From Earliella scabrosa (lineage: Eukaryota; Basidiomycota; Agaricomycetes; Polyporales; Polyporaceae): DNA of 64,000 nt. This document shows positions 19,837 through 32,005 of this stretch, piece after piece. Position numbers and translations under genes: made by a program. The stretch spans positions 2,542,001 to 2,606,000 of the forward strand of contig JABYQQ010000003.1 in the NCBI GenBank assembly GCA_022605405.1, in the 5' to 3' direction. The notes below the pieces were generated by a model. It made no database searches. It saw nothing but the letters and a program-made list of their open reading frames with translations, and was not told the origin of the DNA. The first letter of the stretch is position 1. Every line of letters starts with the position of its first letter.

Positions 19837-22315
19837 TTACTTGACTTCCCAGGCGCGCCACGCATAGCTGGGAAATTGCATCGAAGTGGTGTGAACGTCG
19901 TCAAGAGAGAAGTCGAGACCTCCCAGAATGTCATCCACCACGTCCTCACGAAGATCCGCTGCGTGAACCACCACGGGAGGGTATATGAGCTCTGGTGAAT
20001 CGCACGAGCGTTCGTACCACTTGCTATGAAGGGCTACGAGGGGATGACTGCAAGAAGTTGCGATCAATCATGAGAACAGTCGTTATTGAGGTCACTGACC
20101 TTTCCACGAAGTGCTGCTGTAATTGGCCAAAGTCGTAGGCCCAGCGGGACCGTGGCCAGTCGCACCGTACACAAGTCCACCGCGCAAGCGCCCTGGTTCC
20201 ATGGACTGCGCACTCCCGTCCTGTGTGCTCCCATTTCTTCACGTGATTGGCGACTTCAGCACAGACTGGGTACCATTGTACACGAGACATGTCGTGTGCC
20301 TCAATCATGTGCTGTACCTACAGTGTCGTATGAGTGAGTCAATAAGAGGATAGGTTGTCGGAACGACGTACGGCGCGACGCCAACCCATGACCACCATGA
20401 CCCTGTCGTGCTGGCTGCATGCACCACATGCAATGCGCCCGTCTAGTCTGGGATCCTGCGTATCGAGGGCAGGCATCTCCAATCCGAGTGCATCGCTAAC
20501 CACCCCCACCAATTCAGCACAGGGATACAACGAGGTAGGCGACCATGGCCGGACGCCTTGGGAGTACACGACGCAGGTACGTTCGAACATATCACCTAGG
20601 TCGTTGATGAGTGGTGTGTATGCCCCGTCCATCCATGGGGTGCAGTCTTTGTCACGGTGAATATGACTCCAGCTCGAGTCGAAGCCATAACAGCAGCTGT
20701 GCGTCATCGCCGAGGTCCCTTTGACAACTTGCTTGCATCGCGTGCACCAAAACAATGCCGAGGGTAGATCTAGAGGAGAGGAGCAGGGGGGCAAGTGACG
20801 TGTGGAGGAAGAACCGTTGTTGAGTAGGTTGAGGAGAGCATTCTTCCTCGCATCTCTCCATTGTTCAACGTAAATGCCGATCATCTCCTCGTACACCGCG
20901 GGAGGTATGAAGATGGCTTCGGGGAGTTGTATGAGATGCGCGACCACGGGCAGGTCGACGAGATCGAGCACGCAAGGCCAGACGCCGATCGTACCCGATG
21001 CTGCCTGGTTACGGCGAGCATCTAGAATGGTGTCGATGTGTCGGAGGCGAGCGAGCATAGCTCGCACTTGAGTACGACGAGACTCCAATAGCCTGCGGCT
21101 ATCAAGAAAGCATTTCAGTGCCGGCAGAGATACGTCCCACTCTGATCGTTCGAGCTATTAGCACCAAGCTCGTATGACAGACGAGGTAATACCTACCATC
21201 GTCATTGAGAGGTTGGGGTTTCTTGAAGAACGCATACATGCTCGCTGACAGTCCTTCCAGTCCGATGCCCAGATTCATCAACTCGGCGTTGTAGCCTATC
21301 GCAACTAGCTTGTCGTGTAATCTGAAGAGAATCCACGTCAGCAGCATTTACCACATACATTCGGCGAGGGTCGTACGTTCTGTACCGTTCCAACCTGATC
21401 TGTTCGAGACGTTCGCGTTCAGCCTCATCTACGATCGCCTTCCAAACATGACATCTCTCCGCATGCTGGGGAGTATGTTAGATGACGAATGAGTAGGTCA
21501 TGGTAGTGGACTTACACTGCTACGTTCCAGCGTTGACGCATACCAATCCCCAATAATGAGGAAGCGTTCAGAATCAGACGCGTCATGCAGAGCGTCGCGG
21601 AGCTTTGTGACGTCAGGGAGATGGTAGAGAGAGACGAGGGTTGAATCGTTGTCATCTGGATGCCAAATTAGCATAAACTTCTCTTCTCACCACAACGTAC
21701 TCACCGGTCACAAACTCGCGACGAATAGAGGGAAGAATCTTGGACACGTCACCGCCAAAGCGTTGCCGATAGGATCCGCCTCCCAGACCATCATAAGGAT
21801 GCGCCGTAGTCGTACTGACATATGCTCGTGCAATCAACAGAAGCGGACAACCTTATAACGCAGGACAACTCACTAGATAGGTTCGCACCGAGTGCAGTAG
21901 CGCGTGTAGAATTGCCATAGGGGGTTCTTGCTATTGTCGTCCACAGCGAGACAGCTTTGGCAGTGATCCTCGAAGCATAGAGTTGCATACCGCATCTCAG
22001 TGAGCCAACTAGGGCAGCCAGGGAGACTAGGCACGTTTCGACGAGCGACCCGCCAGTATAATTCAGCATTGGGTCCCTTGAAGTAATCATGAGTGTCCTT
22101 GTCGATACGAGAGAGGTTCAGGAGGTCTATCGGCATGAGATAGGCGTAAATCTAAAATAGCACAGGCAGTATTAGAAAGAGGGCATAGGCGAAGACTAGG
22201 AGTGGCATACTTCGATCTGAATATCTTCCTGAATCGCCGGCCATTTGAAGTGTCGTGCCGGTACTTCGCCTCCGGAGACATGGTCTGGTGTTCGAAGCTT
22301 CTTGACAGGACGCAT
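19837..22315 (-). CDS. F-box protein with Cys/His motifs, nine exons
   Basis: Exons 22315-22211, 22151-21874, 21814-21705, 21655-21516, 21465-21386, 21321-21197, 21141-20372, 20317-20100 and 20047-19837 close to 678 aa. The F-box spans the first intron, ending YLMPIDLLNLSRIDKDTHDY. It is followed by WRVARRNVPSLPGCPSWLTE and CQSCLAVDD...YCTRC, the layout of a large uncharacterised basidiomycete F-box family. A charged helix (AERERLEQIRLER) and the segment LHDKLVAIGYNAEL follow. A Cys/His-rich C-terminal half then contains FWCTRCKQVV, CGACSQHD and WTCVRCDWPRSRW, likely zinc-binding. Intron lengths are about 50-70 bp. No defect is visible. The likely role is a substrate adaptor of an SCF ligase, inferred from the F-box. 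Confidence 0.82.
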
Positions 22316-22655
22316 GGTGAATGGGTTGGTCACGATGGAGGGGGAAAGACGTACCGGGGTTTCGTATTATATGTCCCAGGAGGAGGCCGAGCAGACAAAG
22401 AGGTCTTTGAACATACTACGGGACACTCAGATGATTTCTATCAGCTCTCCCGCGACCGGTACGGCGAGATTATGTCGGGATGACGACTAGATGGCCAGGA
22501 ACCTGAGTGTGTTTCGGTAGTTGAGGAAGAGGGCAGTACGCAACGTCAGGGAGCGGGGACGACCAGGGGAGTAGACGACACGTGCACGTCGGAAGGGCGC
22601 TAGTGGCCAGCAGAGCCCATGCTCTTCTCCGACCTCGCCACGCCGTTCTAACACT

Positions 22656-23173
22656 ATGTATCCCATCCGCACCCTCGAGGACGTCACCTTCACCGCCACG
22701 GGCTCCATCTCCCGAGCGGTACTCTCCTACGACAACCTCCTCCACGCCAAACACGCCTGGCCGCACCTCCGTACTGTGACCGCGCAGTGGGCCAATCCGA
22801 AGAGTCGCGCTCAGATCCCCCCATTTGAGTGGCCCTCGCTCCCAGCTGTCGTCGAGTTCGCGTTCGGGATGCCCTCACTCGAGCTGCTGGATATCGAGGT
22901 CGCGGACGTGTCCCTGGAAGAGGTCGACGCGATCTATACCGCGTTGGTGCGCTGGGTCCGGATTGGGCGCCGGCGCCGTAGGGAAGACTGAGGCAGATCA
23001 CCCTCGCGCGCGGAGCGAGCCGGGCACATCTGGGAGTGAAGGATGCGAGACGCCTTGGCGGCGCGCTGCACGAGCTGTTCCCCAGGCTTGGGCCGCGGAT
23101 GCTCAGGGAGCGGTTGGCGGAGGAGATGGACACGGATTTCGTCCGGCTGCTGCAGAGGTTGCACGAGCTTGTG
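22656..23173 (+). pseudogene. LRR/F-box-like relic with a frameshift
   Basis: The frame from 22656 reads LEDVTFTATGSISRAVLSYD and continues as ...VRWVRIG, typical of leucine-rich, F-box-associated fungal proteins. It stops at 22989. A coding-like continuation (LRQITLARGASRAHLGVKDA, then RLLQRLHELV) lies in another frame behind a stop. I see no intron that would join them. It may be a decayed gene or a misread exon pair. No upstream F-box was found. Confidence 0.4.
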
Positions 23174-24269
23174 GTGGGTTCACTTTTGTCCTCTTCCTCG
23201 GCTGCTCCACGTTGACGTGCCCTTTTTTCAGCTATGAGTTGGTATGCGTAGTCACATTATCTTTGTCTGCCGTGGATATACTCGAAGTGTACAGGCTAGA
23301 GCTCGTCATGCAGCACGCTCACGCTATGTGCGAGTCGACTCGGACTCGAGAGACATAAGGTGCTTACGTCTGGACGCCCGACGCATCTGTACGTCGTTCT
23401 TCCTCAGCGCGAGCGATGACTTCTTCAACTCGTGGAAGAGGAATCCCCATGTCCCATCTCTAGCCTGGCTCTACCTCATTCGTGACGCCCTCGTGGACGC
23501 GCCTCAAGATGTGCGCGACGCTGTGGAAGAATCCTCGCTGTACGCGCTCCCCGAACTGCTAGTTGCAGCAACACAACGTGGTCGGGATCGTCGCCTTCCT
23601 GCTGTAACGAAAGCGCCCAGCAGCTCAGTGAGGACGGGTTGTATATTGGCCTCGCACGCACACCGTCTCCTCGCTCCCATCGCGTCCGCCTCTGTCGTTG
23701 CGCAATCGTCGTGAACGCTGCAAAGCCTCCCACCCGCCGTACTCAGCATCCCCGCCCTTCACACTACTATCTAGTAGGATCATGCCAGTGTCGTCTGTTC
23801 CTGTACCCGACCGAGGATTCTTCCTCTCCGTCGTCGACTTCGAGGTACGCCGTCCGATCGCCTTCATTGTGCTGTAGTACCCTGAGCCATACACCACGCT
23901 TCTACCAGGTCGGGGAAGTTCTCTTCCGCCTGCCAAAGTATCTCTTCGTGTTCAGTGGGCCGTCGGACTGGTCCGGGTCCGCGCTACACGCTCAACGACG
24001 TCTCGGACACGCAATTCCGCGACTTCGTGCGCTTCCTGCTCGACATCCCGTACCGGACATCGAGGTACGTCCCCGCTCCTCTCTCGCGCTAGGTATCGAC
24101 GATGAACTCGCGATCCGTCATGAGAAATTTTCACCGCCAAGGTTACAGGAGTATCGAGACAATGCGAGCACTAGTAATAGTAGCGGTATGCGCCGGATAT
24201 AATGCGATGGAAAGTCTCGAGCGATCTTAATATGGTCACGGTCTAATTCGGGACGACATGCTGGTACGT
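23174..24269. other. Unassigned region with possible decayed coding
   Basis: About 1.1 kb. A plus-strand frame around 23390-23590 (SFFLSASDDFFNSWKRNPHV and onward) has coding-like composition but no family I recognise, and no exon chain could be closed. The remainder shows nothing specific. Confidence 0.35.
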
Positions 24270-25044
24270 CTACTCTTCTACATTAGACTCTTGTTCGTTC
24301 CCCACAGCGGGCCCTGCGATTGTGGTCAATGAGAAAGCTCTATTATCAACTCGCTGAACACGTACCTTTATGCATCTCGCACAGCTCCTGGCAAGGCGAA
24401 GAATGGCGGGGCACCGCCGTTGCCAAGGCACGTCGGAGGGCGAGCTTCATACTCTCCCGTTCGTCCTCCGTCGCGATATTGGCCTCGTTGATGACCTTGA
24501 CACAGGTGAGATAGTCCGTTCGCTCGTTGAAGCGCAGCTTGAGAAGCATGTACTCCGCGCTGAGAGGGACGAGGGTGACGAGGGAAGGAGCCTGCGCGCA
24601 AGGTGAGTTGCCTGCATCTCTGAGTTTCTATACGAGCAGCCACGTACTTTGTGTACACGGAGCAAGAGCGTCATGTTCTCTGGCTCCGTATACATGACTA
24701 CGTTCTCGTCAAGGACCAAACCGACTTTGGCGGTGGTCGGGGTTGCCGCGCGCCCACACTTGAGCAACTCACATACGATGAGACCAACTGTGGGTCCAGA
24801 TTATCGACAGTTGAATAGGTGATATGATGATGTAGTGCTCACATTTTTCAGTGCCGACCTCTGTCACCGCAACGTGAGCGGCGGTCCAGTCGACGGCGCC
24901 ACAAACAGCGTAAGACGCCCCAGCCGTACTGAACGCCACGTAAGGGATGTCAAACCAACTGTGACCCGCACGCAAGCTGTTCAGCAGACCGCGTAATCGG
25001 GATAGGTCTACGTACGAATTGACAGGGGCCTCAGTAGCGGACAT
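24270..25044 (-). CDS. Uncharacterised small protein, four exons (family A)
   Basis: Exons 25044-24843, 24787-24648, 24591-24366 and 24313-24270 close to 203 aa. The product begins MSATEAPVNSYVDLSRLRGL, continues with a mixed strand-rich segment (VGLVLDENVVMYTEPENMTL) and a helix-rich part (LRFNERTDYLTCVKVINEAN), then an acidic tail. I do not recognise a named domain. It resembles the gene at 46495-47118 in order of motifs (a C-E-L-containing segment, then F/L-x-F/L plus acidic residues before a helix) and in the place of an intron. A CT-rich tract lies just upstream on the coding strand. Confidence 0.65.
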
Positions 25045-25062
25045 GTTGGTGGTGTATGTTAG

Positions 25063-25132
25063 AAGGAGGTGTGCGAGAGGAGGTGTGCGAGAGGAGGAGG
25101 AGGGCGAGAGGAGGAGGGCGAGAGGAGAGAGG
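25063..25132 (-). promoter_or_regulatory. CT-rich tract upstream of the family A gene
   Basis: On the coding (minus) strand this is an almost pure pyrimidine run made of imperfect CTCCTCTCGCCCTCC repeats, ending about 20 bp before the start codon. Such tracts are common near fungal promoters. It could also be a simple repeat without function. Confidence 0.5.
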
Positions 25133-25473
25133 CACAGTCATATAGCTGGTATTGAACAAAGGAGATTATGACAATCGAAGTTGAAGCGCCCACGTGAGGT
25201 TGTTGCAGATCGACGTCAGTGTGCCCGCGCACCAGCCATGACAGTCGCAGGTCGTCAAGTCTGCATCGTTACGCAATGATCATGGTACTATTTGTGAAGA
25301 TTACAGATGGGCAGGGAATGCGACGACACGATCGCGAAGCTGTCGAGTTCGAGCGAGGTCTTGGACACCACCCCTTCTCGTCCCTGGGAGGAGAGTGGGC
25401 TGTGTCGCGTCGTGCAGCCATATCAATTTCTACATGTACTGATTCAGGGCACTGTGATATACAAGAAATATGG
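25133..25473. other. Intergenic, no feature seen
   Basis: About 340 bp between the family A promoter and the end of the TNP2 gene. I looked for CACTA-type transposon ends and found none convincing. Confidence 0.4.
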
Positions 25474-28400
25474 CTAGCTCTGCCAAGTAGTATGTGAGCA
25501 GGAGACAACATCGCAAGATAACGGTCATACGTACTCTGTCAAGACCCTTCGCGACCATACAGCTCTTGCCAAGACCATCTGGGACGTAAGTCAACGCAGC
25601 GAAGTGTGTCACTATGTCAGAAAGCCTGATTACACGCGAACCGGGCTGGAAGCTGTCGTGATACAGCCTGGCGTCAAGGTCGGGAAACGCAAGGAATGGA
25701 TCGTGCTTCTTGTCTTCGTCCGAAAGAGGCATGTACTCGCGGACGACTACGAACGGCTCCACGAGCAGACTTCCTCCATCCTTTCGTCGATGATAGAAGA
25801 TGCTTTCGATTGAGGCGGCAGAGGTAGCCTTAGTGATCGGATCCCTGATGAGCACGAAGGAATTTCGTCGCAAAGAGCGGGAGGTGGAGAAGTACACGTT
25901 TCCTCGCCCGATTCTCTTCACATATTGCGCAGAGGATGGTAAGATCGGCGTCCCCCGAGATTTGCCGGTGTAGGCGGATTGGAAGAGAGGCCGACTATGC
26001 GGAAGATTGAGCAGCGCAAGGAGCTGGTCGTAGAGATGGCGAGGCATCTCTGTCTGGAGGCGTTGGGAGTACTCGAAGGGCTCTGTAGAGGAGACGAACG
26101 ACAGGATGTCCGTATATCGTGTTCCTTTGGTCGCGTCTTGGAAAGCAGTCCGGAAGGCCTTCACCCAGTTCGCGTAGATCGGCAGATCTGGCCACCTGAC
26201 CGAGCTAACCAGCCATCGAAGACTTGACCCCATGTAGAAGTACCACATGAACGTAAGAGGGATCTGGTCTAGTAGCATACAAGACATGAGCTTGTGGCGC
26301 AACCGGGGGAGATTTTACACTCACTCTGCTTGTGATTGGTATTGAAGCGTTGTAGGAGACCGTTGAAACGTTCGAACGGGAAGGCCCACCACCCGTGGAC
26401 AGGGCCAAACAGCAGGAGACATATCTTCAGGTGAAGCGCCATGTGGTGATTGGGAACTAACTCGTGGTCGTACAGCTCCCGTAGACCTTTGACGTAGAGC
26501 TCCATGTGGCGGTCGTACAAGTCAGCCCTGGCTGGGCTCATCGACCTACGACTTGCCGTGTCTACCGCAATGACAAGGTGCACAAAATTGTCCAGAACCG
26601 CACGCTGTTCGTCAGTTGCGCCCACGCGCCCCCAGAGCCGCACAAGAGTCATCAACATGTAGATCGTGCAGACGGTCCGCCACTGGTCCGCCTTCAAGCT
26701 GCCATGACTGGCTTCGCCGAAATTCCACGGGGGCTTCTCGATCCATGTAGGTACGAATATTTTCGCGATATCGTCCCGGATCTCTTTCAGGGTCTCGCCT
26801 GTGAAGATGTGGTACTTAGCCGTAGGATCGTCGTCGTCCTCAGCCGGGTCCGGAGCCTGGTCCACGAGATGGAAGTGGTTAGACGCGCCCGGAAGAGGGG
26901 GTGGAAGACGGATGATGGCGTCAAGGTCGGCCATGCATGCAGTCTAGCATCTCAGTCAGTTTCGCTGTTCAGAGATTGACCCGCTAAATGACATACCCAA
27001 GTGAGCAGCGCAGCAGCAATTTGTGCCCGCGAAGGATCTTCGTCTGGTAGGGGAACCTTGTTGTACTGAGCAAAAGCGAGAAGGTAGTCCTTGCGCACGC
27101 GCTCCACTCCTTGAGCAGAGCGCTTTTTCAGGGCGGTCACGATCCGTTTGAGTTGCTTCTCCTGATCTTCCGGGGAATGAACAAGGGCGTCCTTGGCGGC
27201 GGGAGAGGGAATCGTGATGTCGGCAAGTTTCCAGAGATCCATACAGTGATGACGTAACTCGCCGAGGAAGAGGTTATGCATGGCGTCGACCACGGCGTAC
27301 TTGGTGGGGTCCCAATATTCCAGTCTCAGAAGCTCGGACCAGCGTATACCGTGGGCGTCGAATATCGCCTTCTTTGCAGCCTTAGTCTCAGCATCCCGCC
27401 ATGATGTCGCAATGCGGAGATGTTCTTCCCATGAGATCCTCTTGGGCCACGTTGAGCGATCAGCGTTAGACATGTCGTGCAAATGGATGGGACAGAAGGA
27501 GCAGAAGTGAGCGGAGCTATACGAGCCAAATCCAGCAACTTTGCGAAGGGCGGGAAGATCACAAATGAGGGGGATCATGGCAGCACGAACGAGTCTTCCT
27601 GTGCCACGTTTCGCTGTGCGTTGGAGAAGGATGCCTTGATGCCAGAGCTCCACCAGCTCGTCGACGAGAGGACGTAGCAGATGGTTCAGCTCGGTGACCG
27701 AAGGCTCCCTAGGACCCGGGATGACTCCGACAAGATACATGAACTCGGGGCGGAAGCGCAAATGGGGGGGTAGATTCAGGCACACCATATAGATACCACC
27801 CACACTGTGATGCTTGCCGCCTCTCCTGTTCATATGTGGATTGAACCAGTCGACGTAGAGGCCGAACACCAGGTGGAGAGATCCGTTCGTCTGCACCGAG
27901 AAGCGTGTCTTTCCGTCGGGGCCGATGAGGTCGCGTATCGCGGGAGCGTGCATGATGTCCTTCCATATGACGCCAGAATCATCAGGCAAATCCCAGGACG
28001 TCTCCAAATAGTCTTCGACGTTGCATCGCATGAGGAGGGTCGCGATATAAGACTTCATTGAATAGTGGGGGAATGGCAAGAGAGGGCGATAAACGGTGCG
28101 GGAGGGCTTCTTCTTCGCGGCCAATTTCTGTGCGTAAACAAGAGGAGTACCGCAGATGCGTTTGCGTGTCATGAAGTGCGTGCATGTGTGGGGATAAGGA
28201 TCGTCGGGGCGTGAAGGATCAGGAGCAAATGTGGCAAAACATGTGGGACAGGTTGCGTAAATGGTGACCTTGGGCTCGAGACGAAGTGTGGACAGGGCTG
28301 TGCGGATATCGAGGGGGATGGACCGTAAGAGGGCATCTTGGGATGCGGAGAGCATTTTCTGCGCGAGGGGATTCTGCCAGGTCATCGTACCGAAGAGTAC

Positions 28401-29602
28401 CACCTGGAGCGTCGCGAGAATCAAGTTGGTGTAGGGCCTCGAAACCCCTGCGAGCGTGTGGAGGACAGAGACCAAGAACAGTGCAACGAGAATAAATGGG
28501 GTAACCTCAGGAGCGTTGGCGTCGAACACCGTGGCTAATTTAATGTAGACGTTAGAAGAGTATAATCACCTGGATCGCGATAACACGCACCAGCAGGAAC
28601 AGCGATATGGTTTGATTCTGGGAGGTCCATATGGAGGACACTGCTCGTCATGAGTTCCCTCTGCCAGGCGCGCTCTTCAAGCCGGTCTAGACGCTTTGCT
28701 TCTTTACCAAAATCCCTGATCATGACAGCAAGATGACGGTCGGCGATGTCGTCTCCAATTTTCGACAACCCATTGAGTCGTTCTCGAATCTCAGCAACCC
28801 ATGTGCGGTGCAGCTCGAATTCGGAACTAGCATGGTGCGTGTGATCCAGCTCAGCAGGGGAATCGTTGGGCGATAAGGGGGGCGTCCGGAATTTGAGCTT
28901 CACATATGGGCTGACTCGTCTGGACCGTAAAACCAGCGATGACTCCAGGCCGGCGAGCTCAGCTCTTCGCTCCGTGATCTTCTCTGTCTGTAGGCTCCAG
29001 ATTAACGACTGTCGCTATGGGGGGGGGGGGTCCTCGACCACAACGACGAACCTCTTCCGAAACTGGTTCCAGATCATCCTCGTCTTCATCCACAGGCATC
29101 TCCTCTGTCTCCAATGCATCTTCCATCGGCACGTTTGAAGCCTGCAAGAGTGGCATGAGACTACGCATGGAGAGGTGACGTGTTTGAGCCGTACCTGACC
29201 CGTGTTGTGCCCGACGTCGCGTCCGCGCACTGCTAGCCCGTCCGAGTCGTTTGGTGCTCCTCCGAATGCCGCTAGGAATATGGCATTCTGTCTGGCCCTC
29301 TGTCTCCGGTCCTCTTCGGTGTCTTCCTCGTCATCCTCGCCATCGCCCCTGCCAATCTCGTGATCGCCTCCATCCTGGTCACCATCGCCGACGTTGGTTG
29401 GATCGCTGCCCTCGCCAGTGTTGTCACTGGCAGCTTGACGATGTCGTGATCTGGCGTACTGTGCCTCCAGTTTGCGCTGCATACGAGCTGCCAGTGTGTG
29501 AGAGGTGACAGTCGGGGCCTCAAGGACGCGGCCGGGACGGCGTCGCCCATCGACATCCTTATAGGTCCAGTGGCGGCAGGAATTGCACCTGCAGACAGGC
29601 AT
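25474..29602 (-). CDS. TNP2-like (CACTA/En-Spm type) transposase, seven exons
   Basis: Exons 29602-29195, 29141-29052, 28987-28591, 28534-26997, 26943-26325, 26268-25535 and 25479-25474 close to 1263 aa with all splices in frame. The start MPVCRCNSC is a Cys-rich opening common in basidiomycete TNP2 proteins. CPTCFATFAP...CTHF gives another Cys pair. The core GLYVDWFNPHMNRRGGKHHS and SVGGIYMVCLNLPPHLR is the Transposase_21 signature, and the later FGPVHGWWAFPFERFNGLLQ is the usual downstream mark. Such proteins cut and rejoin transposon ends. A run of about 10-12 G at 29023 falls in intron two, not in coding sequence. No terminal inverted repeats were found, so element borders are unknown. 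The gene looks intact. Confidence 0.88.
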
Positions 29603-29823
29603 TCTGACAGGAGAGCGCGAGCAAGGAATGGAACGGGCGAGGCAGCGTGAGCGCAAGGACTCGGGTGATGAGACGCGGCCGCAATAGGAAAATAAGATCT
29701 GATGATACCATCATCATTAATGACCAAATCTACCGGTCTGTGAGGCTTACTCACATCCCTAGGTGCTTACGAGCGACAACAATTGTTATTAATCAAGCGG
29801 TACGCAGAAAATATGTAGAGTCG

Positions 29824-31395
29824 TCACATTCTTGTGGCCTCCCAGATAGGGTACTCCGGACCATCGACTACTTCCACCCGCATTTCATGCATTGCGAGCA
29901 CGATGCTGGCCACGAGCACGATGCACACCAGGACCATCACTTCAATCGCGTTGAAAGGGTGTTGAGGGATGTCCGGAGGCACGAAGTCATTGTCAGTGCC
30001 GGCATCCTTGACATTTATTGAGGGTCAGCGCATGTCACGAGAGGAAGCCTCCAAGACACATACATCGACTAGATCTTGCTGAGCATAGGCACCATGTTCG
30101 ATTTCGTCGGTGCAACCGGGCTCGGGATGACGCAGCAACGGAGAGGACTCCGCTACATCGTCCTCACGATTCGCTCCTACTTGAGGAGGGGCGATTTCCT
30201 CGAGACTTGCCTTTGCCTGCGAGACGGAGCCTGAGATGGAGTCTGCGGATGTGTTCTTGTCGGCGGAGGTCTATCACAGCGGTGTGAGCTACAGAGCTCT
30301 CTCGTGATATCATGTACTTACGTTAGCATGTTCTATTGCGTTACTGCCGTCGAGTTCACCACGGTGCGGCCGCGGAGAGGACTCTGCAGCGGCGTTCTTA
30401 AAATCTACGGAGTCGGGTAGCTGTGGAACCCATGTCAGTCGGTTTCGAGCGGTCGTTAGGTTTACGCACGTTGGTATCCAGAGGTTCGACTAAGCCCTCA
30501 ACAGAAGCTCTCTGCGTCAGAGTGACGGACGAATCGTTCCAAGAAGAGATAGCCGCGGGGGATCGAACGCTCTCAAGATGCATAGGGGGCAGTTTAGCAC
30601 TGTCGACAGGGTCACCGGTGCTGTCCGTATCGCCGAATCGGGAATGCCACGGTCGTCTTCGAGTCCAAGAAGACTCATGGGATGTAGGCAAGTGGTACGA
30701 TAGCCACCTTGTTCGCTCTGATGAGTGTTGTATTGAGCTCGTAGATTGCCAACACAGGGGCGGTTACCTACTGTGCGATTTCAAGATGTCCTTGGCGGCA
30801 CCTAAGTCGGTCTGGATGTCTAGAATACGGTAGGCAATCTTGTCGTCATAAACGGCGTTGCGCGTTGACCCAGCTTGCTGGAGATGGCGTGATTAGGGAG
30901 GGACCCAGCGCCGAAAGATCACGCACTTACCTCCGCATCGACCAAGGCTCCCGCTGCATCGAGAAAGGCGTGACTCGACCGCACACAAGTCCGCAGTTGT
31001 GTAAATATGTCATCGTATATTTCCGCGCTGAGGTACGATTCAGTAGGGGGTATCAGATCATGAATTCAAAGTCATTACCTGGATCGCCGCCGACGATAGC
31101 CTCGATGCAACGGTTCACTCTCAGCCTGGGGACTCTCGGTGCTCTTGATACTCTCAGTGATGGAATCATCGAGCCGGCGTAGACGAACGACAGTACCAAT
31201 GGGTGGAAGCGGGACCAGGAGCGGCGACCCTCCGAGTGGCTCAAAGTCGTCTGAGCTAGACGCAGTCGGGCGATCCTCGGGCTGCATCAGATACTCCTCC
31301 GGGGCCGTAGACTCAAGCAGCGGAGAATTGTTGAGAGAAGGAAGCGAAGGTAACGAGGCTGGAGACCCAACGGACGGCGAAGACTCACTTGACAT
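29824..31395 (-). CDS. Uncharacterised protein with a C-terminal membrane anchor, seven exons
   Basis: Starting at MSSESSPSVGSPASLPSLPS (31395), an exon chain can be followed leftwards. A Ser/Pro-rich exon ends near 31080. A helical exon follows (AEIYDDIFTQLRTCVRSSHA), then one with YRILDIQTDLGAAKDILKSH, a longer disordered exon ending LDTN near 30475, two acidic disordered exons, and a last exon ending at 29824. That last exon carries a hydrophobic stretch, MVLVCIVLVASIVLAM, about 20 residues from the end, so the protein could be tail-anchored. I recognise no domain. An ATG at 31467 would add 24 residues. It is close behind and on the same strand as the TNP2 gene, so it may be a second gene of that transposon. 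Confidence 0.6.
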
Positions 31396-31696
31396 GTCGA
31401 TGGACAAGATGCAAGTCACAGTGCCACTGGGCCTGACGCCTGACGTGGAGGTAATGCGCAAGGTCACGACACCACGAGGCGATCAGGCCGGACGTCGACG
31501 GCCCGAAACAGGGTGGCGGGGCACGATAACAGCGACGTTCATTAACAGTGTAGACAGTAAGGTACGTAACCCGGACGAACGGAGGCGATTACGGGAGAAA
31601 GGAGCAGGTATCTAGACTGTTCATGAGAATGAGGACGAGATGCGAAGGGAGATGACTCACCCGTCCTAGAACGGTGTATCAGGAGGAGGATTGGAT

Positions 31697-32005
31697 ATGC
31701 GGGAAGTGTTTCGCCATGTGCCGGAGGTCTTCGACCAACTAGTCATGATGCCTCCGCCAGCTTCCTCGCATCGATACCACAGACGCAAGTACGTCAATGT
31801 TGGGTGCGCGTGCTTGCACACGACAGACCGCGAGGGACGTGTGATCTTCGTGGACCATTTCTTCACCGTCAACAACTCCTTCGCTACGCTCATAGGCGGA
31901 CTTGTGAGCTCAGACGCCGTACGGAGAGCAAAATCTTTTAGACAGTCAAGTCTGAACAAGGAGTTCGACCATCTAGTCGAGTGGTTCCAGCTACGGCGTG
32001 ACTGA
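31697..32005 (+). CDS. Small open frame of unknown function
   Basis: A 102-codon plus-strand frame (MREVFRHVPEVFDQLVMMPP..., ...REGRVIFVDHFFTVNN) with protein-like composition. It overlaps the 3' end of the LRR-like gene on the other strand. An antisense exon reading from the same bases is also open, so which strand is coding is unsettled. No homologue is recognised. Confidence 0.3.
   Translation: MREVFRHVPEVFDQLVMMPPPASSHRYHRRKYVNVGCACLHTTDREGRVIFVDHFFTVNNSFATLIGGLVSSDAVRRAKSFRQSSLNKEFDHLVEWFQLRRD

Noticed and set aside
29015..29040. Frameshift in the TNP2 gene at the G run
   Set aside because: The run sits in an intron with usable GT and AG ends; the flanking exons are in phase.
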